Shown here piece after piece: positions 51,148 to 59,275 of a stretch of DNA of 64,000 bases; positions within the stretch are counted from its first letter, which is position 1; each line of letters opens with the position of its first letter. Source of the DNA: Micromonospora sp. C28SCA-DRY-2 (GTDB taxonomy: Bacteria > Actinomycetota > Actinomycetes > Mycobacteriales > Micromonosporaceae); NCBI RefSeq assembly GCF_030519475.1, contig NZ_JAUMKD010000006.1, forward strand, positions 124,001 to 188,000, given 5' to 3'. The notes beneath the pieces are model-generated. The model did not search any database. It was not told where the DNA came from and worked only from the letters and a program-made list of their open reading frames with translations. The translations under genes were made by a program, and so were the position numbers.

Positions 51148-51426
51148 ATGGCCGCTCGACTGTTCGTCCTCGAACGCTACGACCGGGGTCCGGGGGAGTG
51201 CGCCGACGAGCCCGTCGGCGGGTTGACCACCGGCACCACCCGGTTGCGGGGCGCGCTGCGGATCCCCGCCGACGACGTGGTGCTGGCGCTGGTCGAGGGC
51301 CCCGACGCGGACACGGTGGCGGCGGTGGCGGCCGCCGCCGGCTGGCGGGTGGACCGGCTCGGGCCGGCCGAGTGGATCGTCGCGCCGGAGTGCCCGGCGC
51401 CAGCCGCCGGGGCGGACCCGTCGTGA
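51148..51426 (+). CDS. Small protein of unknown function
   Basis: The 92-residue protein (MAARLFVLERYDRGPGECADEPVG at the start) is predicted soluble and alpha-beta. The opening resembles DUF4242-like small proteins but the similarity is slight. ATG 51148 follows TAGCGT by six bases, indicating its own leaderless promoter. Its stop overlaps a 21-codon mini-ORF that reaches the lipoprotein gene, so the two may be translated together. Confidence 0.7.
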   Translation: MAARLFVLERYDRGPGECADEPVGGLTTGTTRLRGALRIPADDVVLALVEGPDADTVAAVAAAAGWRVDRLGPAEWIVAPECPAPAAGADPS

Positions 51427-51488
51427 CGGGCCGCCGGCCCCGGTGCGGGCGTCCGCCGTTCGTCCATGGAGGAGGGATGTCGAGGTGA
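51423..51488 (+). other. Bridging mini-ORF before the lipoprotein gene
   Basis: GTG 51423 overlaps the TGA of the 92-residue gene and TGA 51486-51488 overlaps GTG 51485. The 21-residue product begins MTGRRPRC and ends GGGMSR. The GGAGGAGGG that serves the lipoprotein gene lies within it. Confidence 0.35.
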
Positions 51489-52030
51489 AGCAGATTCGTC
51501 GTGCCCGGCGGTCCGGGCTGCTGCTGGCCGGGCTGCTCGGCCTGGCCGGGACGGTCGCCGGCTGCGGCGGCACGGAGGAGCCCCCGCCGGCGGCCGGCGA
51601 TCCGGCGCCGCCGCAGGTGGTGGCCACCGGGAGCGCCGCCGCCGAGCCGTCCCCGACACCGGCAGCGGCGGTGGACCCGTGCGCGCTGGTGTCCCAGCAG
51701 GAGGCCGAACAGCTCGCCGGCACCAGGCTGGAGGATCCCCAGCCGGTGCGCGAGACCTGCACCTACGTCGGGCCGGTCGGCGGGCCGACCGCCCAGGTCG
51801 AGGTCTTCGTCGGCGACGGGGCGAAGAAGTTCCTGGACATCGAGCGGGATCTCGGCCACGAGCTGCGCCCGCTGGCCGGGGTCGGCGACGAGGCGTACGC
51901 CAGCCACGAGGCGGTCTTCGTGAACCGCTCGGGAGTCTGGGTGTCGGTGCGCCTGGTCCGGCTCAACGACCCGGCGGAGAACCGCGCGCCGCTGGAGAGG
52001 GTGGCGCGTACCGTGGCCGGCCGGCTCTGA
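51485..52030 (+). CDS. DUF3558-like lipoprotein
   Basis: The 181-residue protein starts with a lipoprotein signal peptide (KQIRRARRSGLLLAGLLGLA) and lipobox AGTVAGC, so it should be processed by LspA and anchored to the outer face of the membrane. A Pro/Ala-rich spacer leads to a domain starting DPCALVSQQEAEQLAGTRL, as in DUF3558 proteins, with a second Cys in ETCTYVGPVG that could form a disulfide. Function of the family is unknown. GTG 51485 has GGAGGAGGG upstream. Confidence 0.85.
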   Translation: MKQIRRARRSGLLLAGLLGLAGTVAGCGGTEEPPPAAGDPAPPQVVATGSAAAEPSPTPAAAVDPCALVSQQEAEQLAGTRLEDPQPVRETCTYVGPVGGPTAQVEVFVGDGAKKFLDIERDLGHELRPLAGVGDEAYASHEAVFVNRSGVWVSVRLVRLNDPAENRAPLERVARTVAGRL

Positions 52031-52046
52031 GCGGGGTGCGGCGGCG

Positions 52047-53618
52047 ATGAGGACGAACCGCTGCGCCGGTGGCCGCTGGCTGGCCGTGGTGACGGCGCTG
52101 GCCGTACTGGCCTCGACCGGGGCCTGCTCGGGCGACCGGCCGGCGGGCGGCGGGCCGACCGACCCGTACCACGCCGACGCGGTCCGGTACGGGCTCGCGC
52201 CGCGGCCGCACCCCGAGGTGACGTACCAGCCGGACGTGGTCCTGGTCGGCGGCGGTGGCGCCGCCGTGCGGTCGGTGACCGACGACGGGCTGACCTGGCG
52301 GATCGACCCGGACGCCGAGCGAGCCGACGACCTCGCCCCCGGCAAGGTCATGTTCCTCACCTCCCGGGCCGTCGGCCGGGTGGTGGACGTCCGCCGCGAC
52401 GGTGGCGACCTGGCGGTGACCATCGGCCCGGTCGAGCTGACCGAGGTGATCCGGGACGGCACCTTCCGCACCGCCGAGCCGGTGCCGCTGGACCGCCCGA
52501 TCGCCTACTCCGCGGGCACGCCGCCCTGGGTGGCCGCCGACCTGCCACCCGAGCCCGGTGGCGGCACGGGCGGGGGAGCGTCCGGTGCGGACACCGGCGC
52601 CCCGCCGGGCGGCCCGGGCGCGGCGACCGGTGGCGGCCCGCCGGGGGAGGCCGCCGGCGGCACCGGCGGCGGGGCGCCGATCGGCCGGACCCGGCTCGTC
52701 CCGGTCCGGGCGCCGGCGCCCGCGCCCCGCCCGCCGGCGCCGCCCGCGAAGGTCGGCGGCCAGCAGGCGGCGCGGGCCGGCGCCCTCCAGGTGAGCACCG
52801 AGTGCTGCTCCGACGGGGTCACCGCGCGGTTCGAGCACGACGACGGCGAGATCCGGATGACCGGCGCGGTCACCCTGCTGCTGGACAAGCCGAAGGCCAC
52901 CTTCGACCTCGCCATCTCCGGCGGCACGGTGACCCGGGCGGAGTTCAGCGTCACCGGCGGCGCCGGCCTCCGGGTGGCGGTCAAGGCGGCGACCAGCGTC
53001 GGCAACACCCGCAACCTGGCCCGGTCGGTGGTGGTGCCGACGCAGTTCAGCATCCCGATCGGGAGCATCCTCGGGGTGCCCTTCTCGGCCACCGTGGACC
53101 AGTTGCTGGAGATCAAGACGGCGTTCAGCGCCAAGGACGGCCGGCTCGACGCCGCCGGCGAGTACGCGCTGAGCGGCGCGATCGGCTACGGCTACCACCG
53201 CCCGTACTGGGGACCGATCGAGCCGAGCGGCTTCCGGGTCCGCAACAGCCTGACCAACTCGATCACCGGCATCTCCATCGGGGCGAGCGGGCTGCTCGTC
53301 ACGTACGACGTGAAGTTCAGCGTCGGGATCGGCGCGCTCGGGTTCACCGCCGGGCTGTACGTCGCCCTGCGCGCCTCGGTGGGGGCGAGCCTCGGCTCGG
53401 GGGCCGGCCTGATCGTCTGCCGGGGCGCGGGACTCGGGGTGACCATGCGCTACGGGCTCGGCTACTCGATCCCCAAGGTGGTGGCCGACGTGGTCAATTT
53501 CTTCCTCAAGGTGTTCAAGACCAAGCCGATCAGACAGAAGGGCGAACTCGGCGACGAGGTCGTGGTGCTGAAGCGGGCCGAGACCGTGCCGCCGAACGTG
53601 CCGCTCTGCGTGGTCTGA
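52047..53618 (+). CDS. Large lipoprotein of unknown function
   Basis: The 523-residue protein has a signal peptide with lipobox LASTGAC (C at 27), an N-terminal beta domain of about 130 residues, a Gly/Pro/Ala-rich linker (160-250), and a C-terminal beta-rich domain of about 260 residues with repeated Gly-Ala-Ser strands (TGISIGASGLLVTYDVKFSV). Paired cysteines STECCSDG lie at the domain start. I know no family for it. It probably forms an operon with the DUF3558-like lipoprotein gene 16 nt upstream. Surface location is inferred from the signal peptide. Confidence 0.72.
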   Translation: MRTNRCAGGRWLAVVTALAVLASTGACSGDRPAGGGPTDPYHADAVRYGLAPRPHPEVTYQPDVVLVGGGGAAVRSVTDDGLTWRIDPDAERADDLAPGKVMFLTSRAVGRVVDVRRDGGDLAVTIGPVELTEVIRDGTFRTAEPVPLDRPIAYSAGTPPWVAADLPPEPGGGTGGGASGADTGAPPGGPGAATGGGPPGEAAGGTGGGAPIGRTRLVPVRAPAPAPRPPAPPAKVGGQQAARAGALQVSTECCSDGVTARFEHDDGEIRMTGAVTLLLDKPKATFDLAISGGTVTRAEFSVTGGAGLRVAVKAATSVGNTRNLARSVVVPTQFSIPIGSILGVPFSATVDQLLEIKTAFSAKDGRLDAAGEYALSGAIGYGYHRPYWGPIEPSGFRVRNSLTNSITGISIGASGLLVTYDVKFSVGIGALGFTAGLYVALRASVGASLGSGAGLIVCRGAGLGVTMRYGLGYSIPKVVADVVNFFLKVFKTKPIRQKGELGDEVVVLKRAETVPPNVPLCVV

Positions 53619-53630
53619 ACCACGTATAAA

Positions 53631-53659
53631 TTGCGCACAACCTAATTGGGCGCTACGGT
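53631..53659 (+). promoter_or_regulatory. ohrR promoter
   Basis: TTGCGC (53631-53636), a 17-bp spacer and TACGGT (53654-53659) precede GTG 53666 by six bases. The AT-rich stretch ATAAATTG...CTAATTGG between 53627 and 53649 carries AATT half-sites like those bound by OhrR-type MarR proteins. Autoregulation by OhrR is likely. Confidence 0.55.
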
Positions 53660-53665
53660 TTTCCG

Positions 53666-54139
53666 GTGACCGACGATCTGGTGCTGGGCCGGCAGGTGTG
53701 CTTCGCGCTCTACGCGGCGTCGCGCGCGCTGACCGACGTCTACCGCCCGATCCTCGACCGGTTCGGGCTCACCTACCCGCAGTACCTGGTGCTGCTGGTG
53801 CTCTGGGAGCACGACGACGAGCCGCCCACCGGCGCACCGGACGGCAGTGCGCCCAGCGTCTCCGAGCTGGGCGCGCGCCTGCGACTGGATTCCGGCACCC
53901 TCTCCCCGCTGCTCAAGCGGCTGGAGGGGGCGGGCCTGGTGGTCCGGCGCCGGTCGGCGCGCGACGAGCGGCGGGTCGAGGTGGGCCTGACCGCCGAGGG
54001 CCGGGCGTTGCGGGAACGGATGGCGGACGTGCCGCTGCGGGTGGCCCGGGCCACCGGGCTGACCGCGGCGGAGCTGGTCGCCATCCGGGACACCCTCACC
54101 CGGGTCACCGAGACCATCCACCGACAGAAGGAGCAGTGA
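53666..54139 (+). CDS. ohrR: MarR-family organic hydroperoxide regulator OhrR
   Basis: The 157-residue winged-helix regulator carries the peroxide-sensing cysteine C12 in QVCFALYAASRALTDVYRPIL, typical of OhrR, followed by Tyr residues that fix the thiolate. The DNA-binding helices and wing are SVSELGARLRLDSGTLSPLLKRLEGAGLVVRRRSARDERRVEVGLTAEG. It directly precedes ohr by six bases. On oxidation by organic hydroperoxides such proteins leave the operator and allow ohr expression. GTG 53666 follows a -10 box closely. Confidence 0.93.
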   Translation: MTDDLVLGRQVCFALYAASRALTDVYRPILDRFGLTYPQYLVLLVLWEHDDEPPTGAPDGSAPSVSELGARLRLDSGTLSPLLKRLEGAGLVVRRRSARDERRVEVGLTAEGRALRERMADVPLRVARATGLTAAELVAIRDTLTRVTETIHRQKEQ

Positions 54140-54145
54140 CCCCTC

Positions 54146-54571
54146 ATGCAGGTCCTCTACACCGCGTCCGCCCGGGCCACCGGTGACGGCCGGGACGGCC
54201 ACGTCCAGACCTCCGACGGCACGCTCGACCTCGACCTGGCGGTGCCGAAGGAGATGGGCGGGGCCGGCGGCGCCGCCAATCCCGAGCAGCTCTTCGCCGC
54301 CGGCTACGCGGCCTGCTTCCACTCCGCGCTGCGCGTGGTCGCCCGCCGGGCCAAGGCGGACGTGACCGGCTCGGTGGTCGAGGCCGAGGTGGGCATCGGG
54401 CCCAACGGCGCGGGCGGCTTCGGGCTGACCGTGACGCTGGTCGTCGACCTGCCGACGGTGGACCGGGCCACGGCCGAGCAGCTGGTCGCCCAGGCGCACC
54501 AGGTCTGCCCCTACTCCAACGCCACCCGGGGCAACATCGAGGTCGCGCTCACCGTGCGGGAGGCCGCGTGA
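54146..54571 (+). CDS. ohr: Organic hydroperoxide reductase Ohr
   Basis: The 141-residue OsmC-superfamily thiol peroxidase has redox cysteines C57 (AAGYAACFHSAL) and C121 (QVCPYSNATRGN), the Ohr pattern, with the dimer-forming N-terminal strands (LYTASARATGDGRDGHVQTSDGTLDLDLAVPKEMGG). It reduces fatty acid and other organic hydroperoxides using lipoylated or similar thiols. ATG 54146 lies six bases after ohrR. Its TGA overlaps the start of the oxidoreductase gene (GTGA). Confidence 0.95.
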   Translation: MQVLYTASARATGDGRDGHVQTSDGTLDLDLAVPKEMGGAGGAANPEQLFAAGYAACFHSALRVVARRAKADVTGSVVEAEVGIGPNGAGGFGLTVTLVVDLPTVDRATAEQLVAQAHQVCPYSNATRGNIEVALTVREAA

Positions 54572-55569
54572 CAACGGCCAACCGGGAGATCCACCTGGCG
54601 TCCCGGCCCCAGGGCTGGCCGACGGCGGAGAACTTCCGGCTGGTCGAGACCGAGGTGCCGAAGCCGGGGCCCGGTCAGCTGCTGGTCCGCAACCGGTACA
54701 TGTCGGTCGACCCGTACATGCGCGGGCGGATGGACGACGTGAAGTCGTACGTGCCGCCCTTCCGGCTCGACGCGCCGCTGGACGGCGGCGCGGTCGGCGA
54801 GGTGGTGGCCGGCGAGGTCGACGGCTTCGCCCCCGGCGACTGGGTGCTGCACGGGCTCGGCTGGCGGGAGTACGCGCTGGTCGACGCCGCCTCCGCGCGG
54901 GCCGTCGACCCCGACCTGGCGCCGGTGACCAGCTACCTGCACGTGCTCGGGATGACCGGGCTGACCGCGTACGCCGGGCTGCTCGAGGTGGCCGGGATGA
55001 AGCCGGGGGAGACGGTCTTCGTCTCCGCCGCGGCCGGCGCGGTGGGCAGCCTGGTCGGGCAGATCGCCAAGCTCAAGGGCGCCGCCCGGGTGATCGGCAG
55101 CGCCGGCTCGGCGGCCAAGGTGGAGCGGCTGCGGGCGCTCGGTTTCGACGCCGCGTTCGACTACCACGACGGTCCGGTGCGCCGGTCCCTGAAGGCGGCC
55201 GCGCCCGAGGGCATCGACGTCTACTTCGACAACGTCGGCGGCGACCACCTGGAGGCCGCCATCTCCGCCATGCGGCCGCACGGCCGGGCCGCGATCTGCG
55301 GCATGATCGCCCAGTACAACGACACCGAGCCGCCGGCCGCGCCGCGCAACCTGGCGCTGGTCATCGGCAAGCGGCTGACCCTGCGCGGCTTCCTGGTCGG
55401 CGACCACGGCGCGCTGCGCGGGCAGTTCGTCCGGGAGATGTCCGGCTGGCTGCGCGACGGCAGCATCGGCTACGACGAGACGGTGGTCGACGGGATCGAG
55501 CAGGCCCCGGAGGCGTTCCTCGGCCTGCTGCGCGGCGAGAACCTCGGCAAGATGCTCGTCCGGCTGTGA
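54568..55569 (+). CDS. Zinc-independent NADP-dependent oxidoreductase (CurA-like MDR)
   Basis: The 333-residue medium-chain dehydrogenase/reductase is of the leukotriene B4 12-hydroxydehydrogenase / curcumin reductase type. It has no catalytic zinc cysteines. Signatures are YMSVDPYMRGRM, the nucleotide-binding VFVSAAAGAVGSLVGQIAKLKGAARVIGSAGSAAKVE, and YFDNVGGDHLEAAI. It reduces carbon-carbon double bonds of enones or lipid-derived aldehydes, fitting its coupling with ohrR-ohr as an oxidative lipid-damage unit. GTG 54568 overlaps the ohr stop. Confidence 0.93.
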   Translation: MTTANREIHLASRPQGWPTAENFRLVETEVPKPGPGQLLVRNRYMSVDPYMRGRMDDVKSYVPPFRLDAPLDGGAVGEVVAGEVDGFAPGDWVLHGLGWREYALVDAASARAVDPDLAPVTSYLHVLGMTGLTAYAGLLEVAGMKPGETVFVSAAAGAVGSLVGQIAKLKGAARVIGSAGSAAKVERLRALGFDAAFDYHDGPVRRSLKAAAPEGIDVYFDNVGGDHLEAAISAMRPHGRAAICGMIAQYNDTEPPAAPRNLALVIGKRLTLRGFLVGDHGALRGQFVREMSGWLRDGSIGYDETVVDGIEQAPEAFLGLLRGENLGKMLVRL

Positions 55570-55646
55570 CCCGGGCCTCCCCGGCGGTGGCCCGCCCGTC
55601 CGGGTCGGCCACCGCCGCGGCGGCACCGGATAGGCTCGCGGCATGA
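55566..55646 (+). other. Bridging mini-ORF before hisF
   Basis: GTG 55566 overlaps the oxidoreductase TGA and TGA 55644-55646 overlaps the hisF ATG. The 26-residue frame begins MTRASPAVARP and ends PDRLAA. It contains a likely hisF promoter (TAGGCT at 55631-55636, six bases before ATG), so the bridge may be fortuitous here. Confidence 0.3.
55631..55636 (+). promoter_or_regulatory. -10 box of hisF
   Basis: TAGGCT lies six bases before ATG 55643, suggesting a leaderless hisF transcript independent of the hisD operon. Confidence 0.45.
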
Positions 55647-56410
55647 CGGTGGCGGTACGGGTGATCCCGTGTCTGGACGTGGACGCCGGGCGGGTGGTCA
55701 AGGGGGTCAACTTCCTCGACCTGCGCGACGCCGGCGACCCGGTCGAGCTGGCGGCGGCGTACGACCGGGCCGGCGCGGACGAGCTGACCTTCCTCGACGT
55801 CACCGCCTCCGCCAGCGACCGCGGCACCATGCTCGACGTGGTCCGGCGCACCGCCGAGTCGGTGTTCATCCCGCTGACCGTCGGCGGCGGGATCCGCCAG
55901 GTCGCCGACGTCGACACCCTGCTGCGCGCCGGCGCCGACAAGGTCGGGGTGAACACCGCCGCGATCGCCCGCCCGGAGCTGATCGCCGAGATCGCCGACC
56001 GGTTCGGCCGGCAGGTGCTGGTGCTCTCGCTGGACGTGCGGCGGGCGCCGGCCGGCACCACGCCCAGCGGCTTCGAGGTCACCACCCACGGGGGCCGGCG
56101 GGGCACCGGGCTGGACGCGGTCGAGTGGGCCCGCCGCGGCGCCGAGCTGGGCGCCGGCGAGATCCTGCTCAACTCGATGGACGCCGACGGCACCAAGGCC
56201 GGGTTCGACCTGGAACTGATCGGGCGGGTACGCCGGGTGGTCGACGTGCCGGTGGTGGCCAGCGGTGGCGCCGGCGCGGTGGCGCACTTCCCGCCGGCGG
56301 TCGACGCCGGCGCGGACGCGGTGCTCGCCGCGAGCGTCTTCCACTTCGGCGAGCTGACCGTGGCACAGGTCAAGGACGCGCTGCGCGGCGCGGGGCACGC
56401 CGTCCGCTGA
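55643..56410 (+). CDS. hisF: Imidazole glycerol phosphate synthase cyclase subunit HisF
   Basis: The 255-residue beta-alpha barrel uses ammonia from HisH to form imidazoleglycerol phosphate and AICAR. Catalytic aspartates lie in VIPCLDVDAGRVVKGVNF (residue 11 region) and ILLNSMDADGTKAGFD. Phosphate sites are VGGGIRQVADV and VASGGAGAVAHF. Complete. It lies about 9 kb from hisH with unrelated genes between, and no hisI follows it. Confidence 0.96.
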   Translation: MTVAVRVIPCLDVDAGRVVKGVNFLDLRDAGDPVELAAAYDRAGADELTFLDVTASASDRGTMLDVVRRTAESVFIPLTVGGGIRQVADVDTLLRAGADKVGVNTAAIARPELIAEIADRFGRQVLVLSLDVRRAPAGTTPSGFEVTTHGGRRGTGLDAVEWARRGAELGAGEILLNSMDADGTKAGFDLELIGRVRRVVDVPVVASGGAGAVAHFPPAVDAGADAVLAASVFHFGELTVAQVKDALRGAGHAVR

Positions 56411-56441
56411 ACCGCCCCCCTCACCCGCCGCCGGCCGGGGG

Positions 56442-56903
56442 TCAGTCCCGGTGGGCGCGGTTCTCGGGGGAGCGGCGCGGCGCCGGGATCGAGCGGACCA
56501 GGTACTCCTGCACCGCGGCGGCGTGGTCGGCCTCGTCGAGGTGCCACTCCGCGCGGACCGGCGGCTGCCGGCGGCTGAGCACCCCCTGCACGGTGTCCAC
56601 CGTGGTGGCCAGCCCGGCGCTCGGCCGGGTGCGCCACAGCCGCTCACCGTCGGGGGTGATCCGGAACCAGCCGTCCGCGACGTCGACCAGGCCGGCGCCG
56701 ACCAGCCGGCGGACCGCCTCCTCGACCTCGTGCCGCTCGGGAATCGCCTGGTTGAGGTGGTCGGCGGTGGAGAGCACGTCGGCCAGCCGGACCCCTTCGG
56801 GCCGGCGGCTGGACGGCGACCGGCGGTGCCGGCCGGCGCCGCTCGCGATCACCAACGAGACGAAGATCCAGGCGTCGCTCCAGCGCCATCCGCTCTCCCC
56901 CAT
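56442..56903 (-). CDS. Small winged-helix-like protein of unknown function
   Basis: The 153-residue protein from ATG 56903 has a hydrophobic N-terminal helix (SDAWIFVSLVIASGAG) and a domain resembling a winged helix (VRLADVLSTADHLNQAIPERHEVEEAVRRLVGAGLVDVADGWFRITPDGERLW). I do not recognise a named family. CAGAAT lies six bases before the ATG on the minus strand, so a leaderless start is likely; an upstream ATG at 56960 is less so. Convergent with hisF. Confidence 0.7.
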   Translation of the reverse strand: MGESGWRWSDAWIFVSLVIASGAGRHRRSPSSRRPEGVRLADVLSTADHLNQAIPERHEVEEAVRRLVGAGLVDVADGWFRITPDGERLWRTRPSAGLATTVDTVQGVLSRRQPPVRAEWHLDEADHAAAVQEYLVRSIPAPRRSPENRAHRD

Positions 56904-56986
56904 GCGCAGATTCTGCCGGGCACCACTGCCAAAAGGGAACACCCGGACCGCCGCCCGCACCCTGCGCGACGACCCGGGTACGCGGG

Positions 56987-57640
56987 TCAGCCGGCGGCCG
57001 GCACCGGGGCGGTCCGGCCGGGAACCGGCACCGGTTCGGCAACGGTGAACCGCGCCAGGAACAGCTGGGTCAGCGGCCCGATGGCGAGCGCGTACGCCAC
57101 CGTGCCGACGCCGACGGTGCCGCCGAGCAGCCAGCCGACCGCCAGCACGGTCACCTCGATGCCGGTGCGGACCATCCGGATCGACCAGCCGGGCCGGCGG
57201 GCGACCAGGCCGGTCATCAGCCCGTCACGGGGGCCGGGGCCGAGCCGGGCGCCGATGTAGAGACCGGTGGCCGCGCCGTTGCCCACGATGCCGGCGACCA
57301 GCAGGCCGATCCGGACGGCGAGCGGCCCGCCGGCCGGCAGCAGCGCCAGCGTGGCGTCCACCACCAGCCCGATGACCACCACGTTGCTCACCGTGCCGAT
57401 GCCGGGGCGCTGCCGCAGCGGGATCCAGAGCAGCAGGACCAGCGCGCCGACCGCGATGGTCACGGCGCCGAAGGACAATCCGGTGCGGCGGGCGAGCCCC
57501 TGGTGGAAGACGTCCCAGGGGTCCAGGCCCAGCCCCGAACGGATCATGAGGGCCATGCTGACCCCGTACAGGACCAGGCCCGCGTAGAGCTGGGTCAGCC
57601 GCCGGACGGGGCGGTACCGGAGATTGCCAATCGCTGCCAT
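56987..57640 (-). CDS. YczE-family membrane protein
   Basis: The 217-residue protein has five to six membrane helices and the YczE/YyaS pattern (LYGVSMALMIRSGLGLDPWDVFHQGLARRTGLSFGAVTI, then GPGPRDGLMTGL). YczE proteins are often divergent from MocR regulators and probably transport or sense a vitamin-like compound; the substrate is unproved. ATG 57640 was chosen because TAGGGT lies seven bases upstream. Shares a 59-nt promoter gap with the MocR gene. Confidence 0.88.
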   Translation of the reverse strand: MAAIGNLRYRPVRRLTQLYAGLVLYGVSMALMIRSGLGLDPWDVFHQGLARRTGLSFGAVTIAVGALVLLLWIPLRQRPGIGTVSNVVVIGLVVDATLALLPAGGPLAVRIGLLVAGIVGNGAATGLYIGARLGPGPRDGLMTGLVARRPGWSIRMVRTGIEVTVLAVGWLLGGTVGVGTVAYALAIGPLTQLFLARFTVAEPVPVPGRTAPVPAAG

Positions 57641-57727
57641 GCATGCCACCCTAGGGGCCAATCGGGCGCACGGAAGAGAGCCAATATCGGAGGAGTGGCA
57701 TGACGAGCCAGGTGCGGGGGGTCCAAT
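57627..57727. promoter_or_regulatory. Four CCAAT repeats around the yczE-mocR divergent promoters
   Basis: CCAAT occurs at 57627, 57658, 57681 and 57723, two of them as GCCAATCGG and GCCAATATCGG between the start codons. MocR-family proteins are known to bind direct repeats in such divergent gaps, so these are candidate operators for autoregulation and yczE control. Confidence 0.5.
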
Positions 57728-59154
57728 TGGCCCGGCTGCTCGGCCAGTGGCACGCTCTCCCGGGTCGCCGCCGCAGCCCCGACTACGCCGCCCTGGCCGG
57801 CGCGGTACGCGGCCTGCTGGCCGACGGCCGGCTCCCGCTGGGCGTCCGCCTGCCCGCCGAACGGGAACTGGCCCAGGCGCTGCGGATCAGCCGCACCACG
57901 GTCAGCGCCGCCTACCGGGAACTGCGCGAGAGCGGCCACCTGGCCAGCCGCCGGGGCGCCGGCAGCTGGACCATGCTGCCCGGCACCCACCGGGTGGCCA
58001 GCACCGGGCTGTGGACCCCGCAGGACGACCACGACATGATCGACCTCGGGGTGGCCGCGCTGGCCGCCCCGCCCGAGCTGGTGCCGGCCGCCCGGGCCGC
58101 CGCCGAGGACCTGCCCCGCTACCTGGGCGGCGCCGGCTACCACCCGACCGGCATCGTCGAGCTGCGCGAGGCGGTGGCGCAGGCGTACACCGAGCGCGGG
58201 CTGCCCACCTCGGCCGACCAGATCATGGTCACCAACGGCACCCAGCACGCCCTGGACCTGGTGCTCCGCCTGGCGCTCGCGCCGGGCGCCGGGGTGCTGG
58301 TGGAGTCGCCGAGCTACCCCAACGCGCTGGCCGCGCTGGCCGCCCGGCGGGCCCGGATCACCACCCACGGGCTGGCCGCCGACACCGGCTGGGACGCCGA
58401 CCTGCTGCTCGGCAGCCTGCGCCAGGTCCGCCCGAAGCTGGCCTACCTGATCCCGGACTTCCAGAACCCCACCGGCCACCTGATGCCGGCCGACCTGCGC
58501 GAGCGGCTGGTCGCCACCGCGCACGCGGTCGGCACCGACCTGGTCGTCGACGAGTCGTTCGTGGACCTGCCGCTGGACGGCACGGTCGTGCCGCCCCCGG
58601 CCGCCGTCTTCGACCGGCACTCCCGGGTGGTCACCATCGGCGGGCTGAGCAAGCCGTTCTGGGGCGGGCTGCGGATCGGCTGGGTGCGCGCGTCCGCGCC
58701 GCAGGTGCAGCGGCTGGCCGCCACCCGGGTCGGGGTGGACATGGCCAGCCCGGTGCTGGACCAACTGGTCGCGGTGCACCTGCTCACCGACGCGCCGGCC
58801 ATCGTGGCGGCCCGCCGGGCCCAGCTCGCCACCCAGCGGGACGCGCTGCTCGGCGCGCTGGCGCAGCGGCTGCCGGACTGGCGGGTCACCGTGCCGCGCG
58901 GCGGCGTGACCCTCTGGGCCGAGCTGGACGGGCCGATCTCCAGCGCCCTCGCCCGGGCCGCCGAGGAGGTCGGCGTACGGCTGGCCCCGGGGCCCCGGTT
59001 CGGGCTGGACGGCACGCTGGAGCGGTTCCTGCGACTGCCGTTCACGCTGCCCGCCGCCGACCTGGTCGAGGCGGTCGGCCGGATCGCCGCGGTGCGGTAC
59101 GACCTGGACCGCGGCGGCCGGCCCCGGTGGCGGGAGCCCGCCGTCATCGCCTGA
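57700..59154 (+). CDS. MocR-family (GntR/aminotransferase) transcription regulator
   Basis: The 484-residue protein joins an N-terminal GntR winged helix (YAALAGAVRGLLADGRLPLGVRLPAERELAQALRISRTTVSAAYRELRESGHLASRRGAG) to a fold-type I aminotransferase-like domain with the PLP lysine in TIGGLSKPFWGGLRIGW. MocR proteins use PLP as sensor and control vitamin B6, GABA or transporter genes. Pairing with divergent yczE is a known arrangement. ATG 57700 follows GGAGGAG. The aminotransferase domain also keeps NPTG, so residual activity is not excluded. Confidence 0.93.
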   Translation: MTSQVRGVQLARLLGQWHALPGRRRSPDYAALAGAVRGLLADGRLPLGVRLPAERELAQALRISRTTVSAAYRELRESGHLASRRGAGSWTMLPGTHRVASTGLWTPQDDHDMIDLGVAALAAPPELVPAARAAAEDLPRYLGGAGYHPTGIVELREAVAQAYTERGLPTSADQIMVTNGTQHALDLVLRLALAPGAGVLVESPSYPNALAALAARRARITTHGLAADTGWDADLLLGSLRQVRPKLAYLIPDFQNPTGHLMPADLRERLVATAHAVGTDLVVDESFVDLPLDGTVVPPPAAVFDRHSRVVTIGGLSKPFWGGLRIGWVRASAPQVQRLAATRVGVDMASPVLDQLVAVHLLTDAPAIVAARRAQLATQRDALLGALAQRLPDWRVTVPRGGVTLWAELDGPISSALARAAEEVGVRLAPGPRFGLDGTLERFLRLPFTLPAADLVEAVGRIAAVRYDLDRGGRPRWREPAVIA

Positions 59155-59275
59155 GCCGGCCCGACGAGGCCACGGACGCCGGCCGCCCACCGCCGGCGCT
59201 ACCCGGAAGGCGGAGGTTGGCCGGTCATCGCCCGGAACATCCCTTCGGTCCGGTACCGGCTGCCAGACTGCCCTG

